Shown: piece by piece, positions 46,555 through 58,489 of the stretch
Layout: each line of letters opens with the position of its first letter
Position numbering within the stretch: position 1 is the first letter of the stretch
DNA from: Grifola frondosa
Lineage: Eukaryota; Basidiomycota; Agaricomycetes; Polyporales; Grifolaceae
NCBI GenBank assembly: GCA_001683735.1
Contig: LUGG01000020.1
Location: forward strand, 372,001 to 436,000
DNA: 64,000 nucleotides
Direction: 5' to 3'
Translations under genes and position numbers: made by a program
Notes under the pieces: model-generated
Told to the model about the DNA's origin: nothing
The model's input: only the letters and a program-made list of their open reading frames with translations
Database searches by the model: none

Positions 46555-49500
46555 TCAGGTTCTGTATTGGCTTCTGGTCCTCTGGCTGACTGGCCAGCTG
46601 TCCTCGGGATCTGTGACATCATCGAGTCCCTGATCCTCATCGCTGGATTCTTCATCGGCTATTCCTGTCTGGTCTTCTTCGTCTGGCTGAGTCCTTTCCT
46701 GCTCCAGATCTTCAAGATTATCCATCGTCGGATGGTATGCTAGAAGTCTGAATGCAGCGACTCCTTCTCGAACTACATCTCCATTGAGTTCCTTGAGAAT
46801 ATACGATCCTCCAGCCGTTTGCCTAACCACTTCAAATGGTCCTAGGTATCGCGGCTTGTGTTTTCGATTCATCTCTCGTTCTATTTGAGAATTACGCTGC
46901 AGGACTAGGTCACCTGGCTGGTAGCTTTCTCTGAACAAGCGATGAGCGAACCGATGCTCAAACTGCTCTTTTGAGGCTAACCGAGACTTGGTGAGAGCTT
47001 GTACTGCTCTGGCCACATCCTCCGGTCGCCTTTCCAACTGTCTGATGCGTAATGCTAGGAGTTCTTCTGGAGGCATGTTCTTGCGGAACCCTTCCACCAT
47101 GAAGGTAGCTTCTCGCAAGTCCATAGGAAATACTGGGTGCACTCCATGCAGAAGGTAATAAGGGCTATATCCTGTGGCTCGCCTAACTGTGACTCGATCG
47201 GCAAACAGTGCATGCGGTAGCAGTTCTGGCCAACGAGAGATATTGCCTTGGCATGCTTTCACCAGGGCTTCGCGAATAATGAAATGTCCACGCTCCACAA
47301 CTCCATTGGCTGATGAGTTATATGCAGAGATTCGCACCTGGGGAATGTTATAGCGTCTGGCCAATCTCTCGAATGCTCCCTTTGTCTCGGATCCATTATC
47401 CGTGGTTACTTGACCAACTGCTCCGTATCGGCAAATAATCTGTTCCCAAAGAATCTGGCCACTGCCTCTGAGGATGTACTGTTTAGCGCTCTTCCTTCTG
47501 TGACTCCTGACAAATCATCTCGACATGCAACAATGCAGGTTTTTCTTCCTACAGTTGGCATGAACATGATGTCCAGGTACACTTTCGTGAACAAGGTTGC
47601 AGGCGCCGAGATCCGGGGTGGTATGGCTACTTTCTTGACACTCCGAATCTGGCATTCCCTGCAAGCCTGGACATACTGCCGCACATCGGATCGATAGAAG
47701 GGCCAGAAGAATCGGAGCTTGACTGTTTCGAAGGTAGAAAACTCTCCTCGATGCCCCAATTCATCATGTGCTTGCTTCAAAATCGATAACCTCTCTTTCG
47801 CTTCCAACACTACTCTGGTCGGGATTCCATTCTCTTGTTTTCGGAAGAGAAGGTCATCCTTCAGAAAGTAGTGTCGACATTTTCGAAGGAAGCGTGTTCT
47901 TGCTGCTGTTTTGTCAAACTCGGGCAAATCAAAGGTTTCTAAGAAATCCCTGATCTGGCGGAGTCGGACGTCCTGGCTGGTTGTGGTCGATATGAACACC
48001 TGATTCTGTGGTTCGTCTTCTTCGGCATATGGTCCATAAATCTGTCTCCTGTTGCTGCTGGTTGGAAACCCTAAGAATAAGGCTATGTTGTCCAACCACT
48101 CGTCGTCTTCTTCGTCTATCTCTTCTCCTTCTCCGAGAGCTCGCCTAGACAGGGCATCTGGTCCCTGATGCTTGGCTGCTGGTACATGTATCAGTTTGAA
48201 ACTGAACAGTAGGATCCCCTGGATCCACCGATTGATTGTCGCGTTCGGCTGTAGGTCCGGCTCGTTTAACATCCCTTTGATGTATTTAGCATCGACTTCC
48301 ACATGAAGGATTTTTACACCGACTAAGTATAGCCTGAAGTGTCTTAGGGCTCGATAAAGTCCATATAGCTCCAACTTTGGCTGGCTGTAGTTAGATTCGG
48401 TTCCATTCATGGGAAGTGATCCATAACGTGCCGGCCTTCTTCTTCCTTCGTCATCGATCTGGGACAAGATAAATCCGACAGCGTATTTGCTGGAATCCAC
48501 TGATAGGATTATCGGATTCTCGGACTGGTAGTCAATGGGTCGAAGAGCTGGTGCAGAAGAAATTACCCTTTGAGTAGATCAAATGCCTCCTGCCTTCTAT
48601 CATCCCATATAAACTCCGCATTCTTGAGGGTCAGCTCTTTCAGTGGTCTGATCCTCTCCGAGTAGTCCTGGATCCAAATGCGCACAGTGCCACACAGTCC
48701 AAGGAATCCTCTGACATCCTTCACTGTTTTGGGCTCTGGCCACTTCTGAATCTTGGACACCTTGTCATCTTCTGGTATCCGTCCGTCCGGTGTACATTTC
48801 TGCCCAACGATGATCACCTCGGGTCTGCAAATCTGGGCTTTCGATCCTGAAAACGTTAACCCTGCAAGACCTACTCGATGCAATATCCGGTGAACATCGT
48901 TGGCGTGCTCCCATATGAATCGTCGTATTCCTGGATTCTGCACTAGTACCTCCGGGTTGCCCAACTCGTCTGGGTAGATGGTGTCTGGTCCTTTGATGGG
49001 TAAGTCATCAATGAACACATTCGCAATTTGCGGAATCTCATCCTGCAAGACAAATGTCATGCAAGCCTGAAATTCTGCTGGGGAATTTGTAAAACCCATA
49101 GGCATTGAGGTAATGCGAAGGAGGCCAAGCGGAGAATGAAAAGCTGTCATGTCTCTGCTGGTTGGGTCCACCTTGCGTGCATCAAATGCCCAAAACAAGT
49201 CAAATACCGAATAACACTGTCGCCCGGCAAACGGTTCAACAAATGCATCCAGTATTGGGGGTAGACCTGCATCACGAATGGTAATGGCATTTAGAGGTTG
49301 CAGATCATGAACTATCCGCAACTTCCCGTTCTTTTTTAGAACACAAAACCATTTTGACCGATACGATGATTGGCAACGTTCATAAACTCCGGCTTCTATC
49401 TTCTCCCGTAATAATTCCATGACTTTATCCCTAATTCCTGGGGCTATAGGAATATTCTTGTCCACCCAAGGGACATGGGGAATCACTGGAATGATATACG

Positions 49501-50137
49501 GTGAGAAATAGTCATCCCGGAAGGTACCTCGCTCTGTTTCGTCAAAGGCGAACACTCTTTCATTCATCTGAATGATATGAGTAAAGAGCTTCTCCTCTTC
49601 TGGCCATAGGAATCCTTCCGTGTTTATCTTCATCGACTGTAGCCTTTCCATCGTCAACTTGTTCGTCGTAACAAAGTCTGGCGGATGGAACAGTAATTCT
49701 GGGAGTGATTCCAAAGGATTTTCTGGGATACGTCTTGTAACCCGAGCATCTTCTGGAAATATTCCTGGAATCGGTTTTATTCTCTTGTCCACTGGTTTGT
49801 ACACTCCTAGTACTTCGGCTCTGTCTTCTTCGGCTGTACTTTGATATCCTGGTTTCGGTTTGTAGAAACTACAAATACCGAATTCTGGCTGTCCCATGCC
49901 CTGCATTTCAAAGAAGGTTTGGATTGGTTTGATCCATTGGTTAACCAACTTCTGTGATGCATAGAAGGGGGTTCTGCTCTCTGTGTCTGTCTCCGGTAGG
50001 TTCTGCTGGGTGTCTGCGAAGCAATCGGCTAGGTTCTCATCTTCTGAGAGGATGAGAATTACTATCGGATTCTTCATGCTGCTTGTGTGTAATTTTGGTG
50101 GTTGTGTAGATTTGGGTGGGGATCTGTGAGACTGCAT
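46555..50137 (-). CDS. Retr otransposon Pol: reverse transcriptase, RNase H, integrase (two frame breaks)
   Basis: Reads from ATG at 50137 to a stop at 46555. RT region: ELLREKIEAGVYERCQSSYR, WFCVLKKNGKLRIVHDLQPL and the catalytic box VFIDDLPIKGP, where FIDD replaces the more usual YxDD or FLDD. RNase H follows (LSVDSSKYAVGFI, YGLYRALRHFRLYLVG). The integrase has an HHCC zinc region (AHDELGH and CRECQ), a catalytic Asp in VYLDIMFMP, a second Asp in DNGSE and Glu in NSSANGVVERGH. The tail has PRYLGPFEVV. The frame breaks at 48566-48568 (CCC on +) and 47448-47450 (AAA on +). One extra base at each gives a single long Pol. No intact protease lies in this frame. The N-terminal 150 residues before RT have no recognised domain. 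Confidence 0.93.
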
Positions 50138-50230
50138 TGGAAGCTGCTGAAGTTATGCCCAGCAGAGTGGTCATAAAAGGGGTATTGAGTTGATTTTATC
50201 TTAAAAATCCTCTCCCTTTATATAAACCTT
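50138..50230 (-). promoter_or_regulatory. TATA-like element upstream of pol
   Basis: TATATAAAG on the minus strand at about 50217-50226 lies roughly 80 bp upstream of the Pol start. That position suits a separate pol transcript, unusual for an LTR element in which pol normally comes from the full-length RNA. Confidence 0.4.
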
Positions 50231-51070
50231 GCTCCTGCTGAGTAAGACCCTGTAGTCAGCAACCTTTGTGGCCATGCCTGCCTTACAAATTCCTTCTGGA
50301 TCCTTCCAGCAGGAACCAGGTTTAGCAGCTAGGCTGTGTGGTGACTCATGCTATGTCTCCACACCGTGTGCTCAAGCTATGCTATACCCTAGTTACCTGT
50401 GGCTGTCCTCTGCTGTCCATGCATCCTGTGTTATTTTCCTGTCTCCTGATCAAATATCAGGGTTCTAGGAAATTTCTGGGGAATTCTAGGCCACAGTTGC
50501 TCATTTCTCTCAGAAATGTGCGATTTTTCCGACCTGAATATCGGATAGATCGCTTCGCAAACTGTTCCGTTGAATTCTACGCCCCAAAAAACGTCTGGCA
50601 TGTCTGCGCTTGAAATGTCTCATGGTCCTGCGGCTCGGTTTTTTGAATATCCGTGCTGCAGGAGCCTGCATTTCCTTGAAGTCCTCTGCTCACGTGACCG
50701 TAAAGTCGCGCGACGCGTCCTCTTGGGCGCGTTTTCCTGCTTGTCCTAGACTGGGGTTTCGATAGCGCGCGTCAGTTTCAGACGCTGGCATCTACTCCCT
50801 CAGTACTTGTGACCTGTGACGTTACCCAGGTGCGCGCCAATTCGAGCGCTCGGGTTGGGTCCTGCCATTCTGCATGCGCGCTTGTGACTCTAATCAGTCA
50901 CGCGCATTGCTGGCTTGACCGTTACGTCCATTGCTTGCAGACTCCGGTCTGCCTCTAATCTGCCTCTATCGCCGATACCCTCTGGCTCGACTTCCTCCTC
51001 CTCTCTCTCTCCTGCTGCTGCTGCTCTGGTTTGTCTGTCTGTCTGTCATGTCCTCCTGCTCATCCCTTGG
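50231..51070. other. Unexplained part of the retrotransposon interior
   Basis: GC-rich towards 50690-50900 with many CGCG words. No supported protein on either strand. It separates the pol promoter-like element from the minus-strand open frames described next. Confidence 0.4.
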
Positions 51071-51544
51071 CTAGACGACGTACGCCTCGTCGGCGACGCT
51101 CTGCGCTCGGTGAGTCTCTGTGTCCTCGGCGTCGTCTCTGTCGGCGATCGCTCGATCCTGCTCCTCAGCTCGTCGGGCGCGCTCTGCCCCGACTCTATCC
51201 CTCTCGCTCTGCCATCTCAGGAGTTCGCTCCGAAACTCCTTCCAATCTGTCGTCATCTCGCGGACGATGGAGGCGAACGTCTTGCCCACGGCGCTCGGGC
51301 TACCTGCGCGCGATACGAAGTCACGCGGCGTGTCGGGAGCGGGTGTCGGGCTATCTCGTTGAGCAACCCTACGGGTGCCTCGAGTTCTGGTACGTCCTCT
51401 TCCTTCCTCATCCGCGAGTGCTCCTGCTGATCCATCATCAGCAGAGCCATCTCTGTCCATCTCCTCTACGGGTTCTATTCCCGTCTGCTGCTGCTCGGGC
51501 TCGTTCAGTTCGAGCGCTGTCAACGACTGCAGGATATGATCCAT
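51071..51544 (-). CDS. Uncharacterised acidic/coiled open frame inside the retrotransposon
   Basis: 158 codons from MDHILQSLTALELNEPEQQQ. The composition is protein-like: an acidic N-terminal part, a Pro/Arg linker, then a charged helix TTDWKEFRSELLRWQSERDR followed by many Arg, Ala and Glu residues that suggest a coiled coil. No family recognised. It could be a second structural (gag-like) protein or cargo. It lies downstream of the larger open frame at 51753-52973 in the same direction and could be its spliced continuation. Confidence 0.4.
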   Translation of the reverse strand: MDHILQSLTALELNEPEQQQTGIEPVEEMDRDGSADDGSAGALADEEGRGRTRTRGTRRVAQRDSPTPAPDTPRDFVSRAGSPSAVGKTFASIVREMTTDWKEFRSELLRWQSERDRVGAERARRAEEQDRAIADRDDAEDTETHRAQSVADEAYVV

Positions 51545-51752
51545 CGTTCGGGGGCTGCTGGGTGCGTCGTTTCGAGTTGCTTCCTTACTACTGATTCTGT
51601 TGCCTCCTTTCCAGGCTTTTTGTACCTTCTAGGGACCCTTTCTATCCTCGCGCGCACTCTGTGCTCGCGAACGACAGGCTGGATTCGAAGATTCGTACAA
51701 TACAGACATCAGACTGGGATGCTTCTCGAATCACGCGGCTCATCCTTCCCCT

Positions 51753-52973
51753 TCACATTCCTTGGATCTTCCTGGTCTCTCCGCCGCCAATCCTTCCGTA
51801 CAACGCTCGCTTGAATGACGTGACGAGTGCCTTAACGAAGCGTCTCTCGTTAGACCCCCATTCCTCCACCGGTATCCCTAGCAGCGCGTCAAGATTCTCG
51901 CGCTCGGCGGTTTGCAACACCAGCGCTGAATCAGACGGTACGTGCTTCGATCCCGAGGAAGTTAGGTCGGCTAACAGACGTTTCTTCAGCATGCGGCGAC
52001 GATTAAAGAGGCGGAACGTACGGCGCGGTTCGCGATAGTCTACGCGCGGCATCGGGCGCAGAACACGCTCTTCTTTACCGGCCATACGCTGCTCCAGGTC
52101 GCTGAGGGATGTAAGCGGCGACATCTGTCGGAGCTCCTCCGACGCACGGTTCTCGACAGCTGTCTCGCTGCTCGAGTATCCGCGCGGCGGTCCCTTTTGT
52201 TTCCGCGGACGCAGTCTCTCCGTCAACACCCTCCAGCCGGCAACTTCTTCTTCTACCAGCTCGGGCAGTGTCTCCTCTCTCTCGCCATCCTTCATCTCCA
52301 CATCACTCGTGAGCTTGCGGCGGCGCGCTTCCTCTTCACTGTCCGTCACTGCTTCCTCGACGACCGTCTCGAGGTACTCGATCCCATCATCCATCGACAT
52401 ACGCGTCTGCGAGCTCGGCGGCGGTGCAGGCGGCGTCGGTGACTGTGGCATATACTGTGGAGAGGCCGGGTACGCTAACTCGGGCCACCCTCCAAACGGT
52501 CTCGCTGCTGGCGGACGGGCCACGAGAAGCGAGGCGACAAGTGCGCTCTCCCGTCTCTCGTTCCCTCCGCTACGTCTTCCTGCGGGGTCCGAGTTTCTGC
52601 GCATCGCAGGAACCTCTGGACATCCGCGTGGGGCGTCCGGTGTTTCATCAATAAGAAGCACACCGTCCCCTCTGATCACATCAACTGGAGTCCTGAACTC
52701 GACATTGCGTACCACGAAGGCTCGAACCTGAGCGTCGGGCCTCGGGGTAGGCATGGCGGCGATATTCCAGGGTGCTTCGACGTTCGGGAGGTCATAGGCT
52801 TCGTTCACGATGAGCGCTGACCTTCCGACCCAGCGAAGAGATGGCGTTCGAAGGAGCCTGAGGTGGAAGTCGCGAATCCGCTCCCAGCGCGTTGCGGGAG
52901 CCGGCGTCGCGACAGAGGCCATGGCTCTATAGAGGGGAGGACCCATGGTGAGCCTGCTACTTTTCCAGCTCAT
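51753..52973 (-). CDS. Uncharacterised 406-residue open frame inside the retrotransposon
   Basis: Starts at ATG 52973 and is open to 51753 without a break. The N-terminal 130 residues look globular (WERIRDFHLRLLRTPSLRWV, ALIVNEAYDLPNVEAPWNI, VVRNVEFRTPVDVIRGDGVL). The middle is Pro/Ser-rich (PTPPAPPPSSQ) and the C-terminal third is basic and helical (FRLFNRRRMLKKRLLADL, RRFVKALVTSFKRALYGRI). A TATAAAA sequence lies at 52986-52992 on the minus strand, too close to this ATG for a usual start site, so an internal ATG (for example at 52955 or 52925) is possible. No domain recognised. It sits between protease and RT, where Ty3-type elements normally have no extra gene. Confidence 0.5.
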   Translation of the reverse strand: MSWKSSRLTMGPPLYRAMASVATPAPATRWERIRDFHLRLLRTPSLRWVGRSALIVNEAYDLPNVEAPWNIAAMPTPRPDAQVRAFVVRNVEFRTPVDVIRGDGVLLIDETPDAPRGCPEVPAMRRNSDPAGRRSGGNERRESALVASLLVARPPAARPFGGWPELAYPASPQYMPQSPTPPAPPPSSQTRMSMDDGIEYLETVVEEAVTDSEEEARRRKLTSDVEMKDGEREETLPELVEEEVAGWRVLTERLRPRKQKGPPRGYSSSETAVENRASEELRQMSPLTSLSDLEQRMAGKEERVLRPMPRVDYREPRRTFRLFNRRRMLKKRLLADLTSSGSKHVPSDSALVLQTAERENLDALLGIPVEEWGSNERRFVKALVTSFKRALYGRIGGGETRKIQGM

Positions 52974-53845
52974 ACTGCTGCTGGCTTTTATACTCCTCCA
53001 GGTCCCCTATGTTTTCCTCTATGTTTCCATCCTCTCCATCTACAGCAGCTTCCTTTTCGGGCGACTCTCTTCACTCGTGATCGGGATCTGTCCTGGTACC
53101 CGGGGCATATCCCGCGGTTCTTCCATCAGACTCGGACTGTGATGCTCTGGCCCTCCTACTTCCTGCGAGACGCCGCGGCATCGAATTTCGCCTTATTCGG
53201 GCAAATTCTGTGCTGCGCGCTGCCTCGCTCGCGGAGCTGTAGGTCCGCCGAGTGCATTTTCGGAGGTAAGCAGCCGAGTTCCATACTCTGACTCTTCCTT
53301 CCGATCCGCTGACCATCTCTTCTAGTCTCTAGGCCGCGTCGCGCGCCATGGCCTATTGTCCATGCGCTTCTGTGCGGCGCTTCCTTTCCGGCATCCGCGC
53401 GCACTTTGCAGTGCTCCAGCGCGTGCTACGAGCGGCGCGCTCACAATTCCGACGGGGAGTACGCGTCATTACGCGTCAGCTGGTACGTCCTCTGACGTCC
53501 TGACTGCCACCATCGTACTATTGTGTTTTTCGTTGCGGGGCTCGTTGCCGTTCTTCTGCTGCTAGTTCCCTTCTTTCTTGAACTGCCTTGAGCCCAGACA
53601 TGCCTTGACCATTCTGGCTCGTTCCTTCTGTGGTCTGTTCTCGGCGCGTTCCTACGCCCGATGAGATCCACATGGCGCAAAGAGTGCAGGTGATGGGTAG
53701 CTCGGACCCGACGCACAATGCTGTGCGGGTCCTGGCTGACTCATCCAGCTTGCCTGCTCCTATATAAGAGGCCAGGGCAACTCCCTTTGGACTGCCCTGT
53801 GGTCCACTCTTCGGCTCATCTGACCAGGTTGAACCTCGGCCTCCA

Positions 53846-54282
53846 ATGTCGCGTCAAGCATTCGCGACATCGCGGCGTTCGTACGCGGTAAGCGTCTTGC
53901 CTGGTATTCCGTCCGTTTCGGGTGCTAATGGTTCTCGTAGGTAGGTATGCCCTTGCCTCGGAGTGCAATACGCGACTCGTTTTCAGCTGGTACGTCCTAT
54001 CCCACTCGTTCCATGTCTGCACACTCTAATTTCGACCTTCCTTTTTAGGTCTCCACTGTGAGGCGCCCCACACTCGGCTATCAAGTGTCGGCGGTTCCTC
54101 GTCCTGTTCTGCTGGTACGTCCATTCCGTTCGTCGAGCCCACATCCTCTAACCTTCGCATTGCTAGGCTTCACCCTCGCACTGCGAATTAGTTCGGAATG
54201 GGCACGTTCGGCGGACGTCTGTCTCGAAGCGATGGGCGCATTCGCCCCGCAGTTCGAGAACTTCTTCTTCGGCTCCGTGTAG
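53846..54282 (+). CDS. Possible four-exon small gene antisense to the retrotransposon
   Basis: A TATATAAG box on + at 53761-53768 lies 78 bp before ATG 53846. Exons 53846-53887, 53941-53989, 54049-54114 and 54167-54282 join through three GT-AG introns of 51-59 bp. The last has a good branch site (CTCTAAC), and the frame stays open to a TAG at 54280. The ~90-residue product has no recognisable domain and ends FENFFFGSV. The donors of the last two introns share GCTG-GTACGTCC, a context that recurs at about 53474. The chain of compatible splice sites is the only support. Confidence 0.35.
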
Positions 54283-55650
54283 TGTCGTCCTACTCCTGTA
54301 TTCTGCTGTCGATACCTGTCGTATCCGAGATCCTGTCTGTGCTGCCGATTTCCAAAAAACCCAAGAGATTTATCATACTGCCCGATGAACAGACCCCGGC
54401 CTGTGTGGCTACCGCTGTTGATTACAGCCGCAATCATATTGCCCCGCTGGGCATATGATTCGCTACTGTAATCGACTTGGTACTTCGCCGGAGAACTATT
54501 CCGATAGCCCTCCTTCCTTCCTACCCGATTGGACCTTACATAATGATAACGACGCATTGACATCGATGCCCCCCTCCAAAAATAACCTCTGCCTCCTGGT
54601 ATCCGAAACTCTGGGCCTCTCTGTCCCAAGTTTGTGTGGATCTCTCCCGCCTCGCACCCACGTGTTCGACCATGCCGTCATGGCTATGCGCCGACCCGAA
54701 CGTGTCAAAATGCTTGCGGTCCAGTGGTTCGTTACCATACTGATGTCTGGGGCACCCCTTGTATACATCCTATTTTTATCATCTAGCCTAGGCTCCATCA
54801 TATGGGTCCGGAATTTTGGCAAAGTTGACACCACCATCTGATTGACATACAGATGTCACAGTTATCTCTGGTTCTCTGAGGTAATGGGAGCCAGGCAAGG
54901 TCTTATAAACGCCTTCTGGTAGGCCCATTCCTTTCTTCATTATTCCTGTCTTCTTGATCCAACAGCGTTTCTCCCCGAATATGCCATTCGAGGTCCTGCT
55001 CCACTGTCGATCGTCCGGTCCAAAGTGCTGACCTGTCGTAGATCAACACACGTGTCTTCTTTCTGATGAACACTGAGACGCATTATGGAAAGGTCACGGC
55101 GGTGGAAACTGTGGACGTAGTGACCACAGTTCCCTCATCTGGCTGGTGCCTTAATCACTTCCCCTTTCAGGGTGTTTCCTTGGTGATTATCAAGCCCGAT
55201 GATCTGCCGGAACGTTCCATGAAGCTCCCGTACGTGCTTCTTCTGTGAACCACAGCTTCAGCCACCTAACCACCTCCCCCTTTTTACAGAGAATTCTCCG
55301 TTTTCAGGGTACGGGAAGCGGTCTAGTTCGGTAGCCGGAACCTGTATCATACTGCTGTCAATGTGAATCCTGCTGCGTCTGCGGCCCGGCCGCGAAATCC
55401 TGAGTCGGTGATAATACTATCTCCACCGACCAACCACATAACCCGAAACTCTGGTACTGTATCCGCTTCTTCTGCTTCTGTTGCGACTCTTTTGTTTCTT
55501 TTTTGTCTCTTTTGTGGTCGTCGCAATCTTCTGTGGTATCCGCGGGTCCACATGTTTCCACATGGTCGCATCATTGTCATATGTCTCAGCATATGTCCGT
55601 CCGGATTGGTCTGTATCTTCTGTGTCTTCCGTATCGCGGCCCGGCCACGA
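54283..55650. other. Retrotransposon interior, unassigned
   Basis: On the minus strand a 182-codon frame (54081-54629) is rich in Gly, Arg, Tyr and Ser, with no motif. At 55340-55650 the minus strand reads charged, Lys/Arg/Asp-rich sequence in two overlapping frames, which looks like the C-terminal continuation of the protease polyprotein interrupted by frame breaks. Confidence 0.35.
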
Positions 55651-58448
55651 TTATCTCCTCGGAACGGTGACACCTATTGTGCCGAGTGCTTGGTGCAGCG
55701 GATCCCAATTGATCTTGCCCAATTGACGACCTGTGATTAGCTCTGCTGGACCGGAGACGTCATGGCCTAGATATGACATCATTGTGGCCATAAACTCATT
55801 CGTTCCACAGAGCGCACTGCCATTGCCCAATAGTATCACCGTTGTCTCCTCAGGCCTCAACTTCGGCTGACTTGGGACAAGCGATAGGAAATCCTCATCA
55901 GGGGTCTCCTGATCAAGGGGATCCACACTTTCTGTCCTTTGATAGTCTCCCGCCTGTGAGTTGCCTGATCATATAGATCCTCCTCTTCATCGGCTGATTG
56001 TGGATCGTCGGCTTGACTAGGTAATTCCCCGAGTGGAATTTGACCGTCTATCAAGATGCTGTCCGACAAATCCTCCGAAGGGCCCATTGGTACTTCGAAA
56101 TTCTGATCCGATGTCTGCTTCCATTCTTCAGACGTTCCTGCTTCTGCTTCAAGACTGCTAGGCGAACAGGGAACATCCGAATAGAAAACCATGTGGAGAA
56201 CCCCATGGCCTCTGTATCGTCTCCCGTTCATCGTCATCCTAACATCTTGTAGCAGGTACTGTCCTTCAGCATGGTCCGGCTTCGGGGACAGTGGGCCTGG
56301 ATGCACAATACGAGCATTCTTGACTCGTATGTCTGTCATCAGGGTAGCCACTTCCTCTATCACCTGTCCTAACTGGTCCTGATGCACTTTACGAAATGTG
56401 TCATACAGTTTCCGGTTCTCCTGTTCCACCATCCGATTGGACTCCAGAAAATGAGGGGATCTTTCCTCATCAGGAAAGTCTTCATCCCAGTTTTCCGGGG
56501 AGTTCAACTCGGTGGGAACCATGCTGCCAGAATCATCCATCGTCTCCTTCCGAGGGGCTGGACTGTCACCAGGTTTAATCTGGAGCTGCGCCAAACGCAT
56601 CTCAACCCGATTGACATCCAATCCTTTCGAAGGAGCCTGATCCACTGTGGTCATCGCACATAGCCGAAAGGTTCTATCCAGAACATCTTTCTGGATGCCC
56701 GGGCTCGTGATGAGAAGCTCATAGGAGTGGAGCTTCAAGCTGTCACGAATACCAAGGTATAATCCTTCCGGCCTATGCTGCAGACTGAATTCGTGTTTCT
56801 GCTGCCATGATCTTCCCAAGATCCCGGGAACTGCTAGGTCTTCCACAATATACAATGTGGCTTCAGTATCAATCCGGCCGATGGACAGTGGCGTGTCCCA
56901 AAGGCCTATGCAGGAAAGTGACTTTCCGGTCACGTCCTTGATTGATACGTCATCATCAACTTCCCGGCTGGTACCTCGAGCTAATTTCCATAGATCCGCA
57001 TTCACACAGTTAACCTGCGATCCGGTGTCCACAATAAATGGGATGGAATAGTAACCACATTTTGCATGCAGCACCATCATCGAGTCCGGAGTAGACCATG
57101 GGCCAAGGAGGTTGCCATCACATTGATAGGACTCCTTGGGCGTAGCGAGGCTTAAAGCTCGGGGCTTCAGTCCCTCAGCTATGATCATCTTAACACTCCC
57201 CTCTCGATACCGTCTCATTATATTGCGCGACTTCTGCAATTCCCCTTCTGAAAATGGAAACACCTGGACCAACATGTGGCCCATGCAGCATCCAGTTCCA
57301 TAGAAGAAATGTGCATCCCGAAGAAGAAACATACGATGACCATGTGATCTCGTAGTTTCCTTGATGAACTCCACTCCATTATCTGAATGGATGGTAGTTT
57401 CACCAATTCGCCTTGTCATCTGGGTTCTGCTGTCATCCACTTGTGCAGCTAGGAGGGTCCGGTATGTGATAACTTCCTGTCGAGCTTCCCGTTCCTTGGC
57501 TGAATCATCCACAGGGTCAGTATCGTCCATATCGGAGTTATCGTCCTCCTGGTCTTCACTGTCTTCATCGTCATGCTCTGCCTCCTCATCTGTTTGGATC
57601 CCGATATCCTTCTGGTCTTCTTCTGCTGTGGCAGCATGATCGTCATCTCCCTCAGGCTCTTCTGCGATAGAAGTGACACCTGGAGATGGACCCCACACCT
57701 GTGGTTCGATCATATACGATGCTGCATCCTGTGAGTCGTCCGTACGGTACGGCGTTACCAAGACTTCCGAATCTGGATAACCCGGCCGTCCTTCAAATGT
57801 AAGGTATGTGCCTTCGTCCTTTTCCCTGATCCCGACCTTGTTCTTGATCTGCCAAGGTCGTCCTAACAGGCCTTCAAAAGGTGGATTTGGTGCGACATAA
57901 GCATTGAACGTAGTGCTTATGTGCCCAAATTTCAGCGGTATGTCCGATACGAGACCCAACAATTCTCCGCTACCACCATTCGCATCGTTCATGGTGATGG
58001 CTCGAGATTTGTCCATAGGGGTCTGGACAATAGACTTCCAGACTTTCTCACTGATCACATTCAACTGTGATCCTGTGTCAATGATAAAGTTGACCGGCCT
58101 CGTCCTACAATTCATCGTGAGACGAATGAGGGGTGACCTGGTCTCTGATATGTCTGTTACGAAATTCGCAGCCAAGCCTGGAACCAGGTTTGCTGCTACT
58201 TCCGCTGCTTCCGTCTTTTTGACTTTCAGGACGTTCTGAACCTGCTGTGCGACCTCCTTGGAGACTCCGATGAGCTCTCCAACTGAGACCGTAAGCGACG
58301 TGTTCAGAATCCTGTTCATAATGGCCGTGGGATCCACCTCTTTGCTGATTGCAGATGTTCGTGAGACCATCGTGCGAGGCTTCTCCACTGGTTTCGAAGC
58401 ACTCTCCTGGCTTCGAAACATCCGTGTTAGGGCTGGATCGTCCATCAT
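55651..58448 (-). CDS. Retrotransposon protease polyprotein with two retropepsin-like domains
   Basis: Starts at ATG 58448 and is open to 55857. A frame break at CC 55936-55937 (on +) lets it continue to about 55651. Two aspartic protease signatures are visible: FIIDTGSQLNV at residues 121-131 and FIVDTGSQVNC at residues 471-481. Each is followed by its own LLGRPWQ or ILGRSWQ element about 70 residues later. The two domains are separated by an acidic linker (EEAEHDDEDSEDQEDD) and a region with SDNGVEF. Retropepsins of this group normally carry one such domain per chain and act as dimers, so the pair could act as a built-in dimer. Its frame is open upstream into the gag end (58490), so gag and pro may be joined by a -1 shift. 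Confidence 0.85.
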
Positions 58449-58489
58449 TTCTGCATCATTGTCCGGGTCAAAGTTCCTCTGGTGAACTT

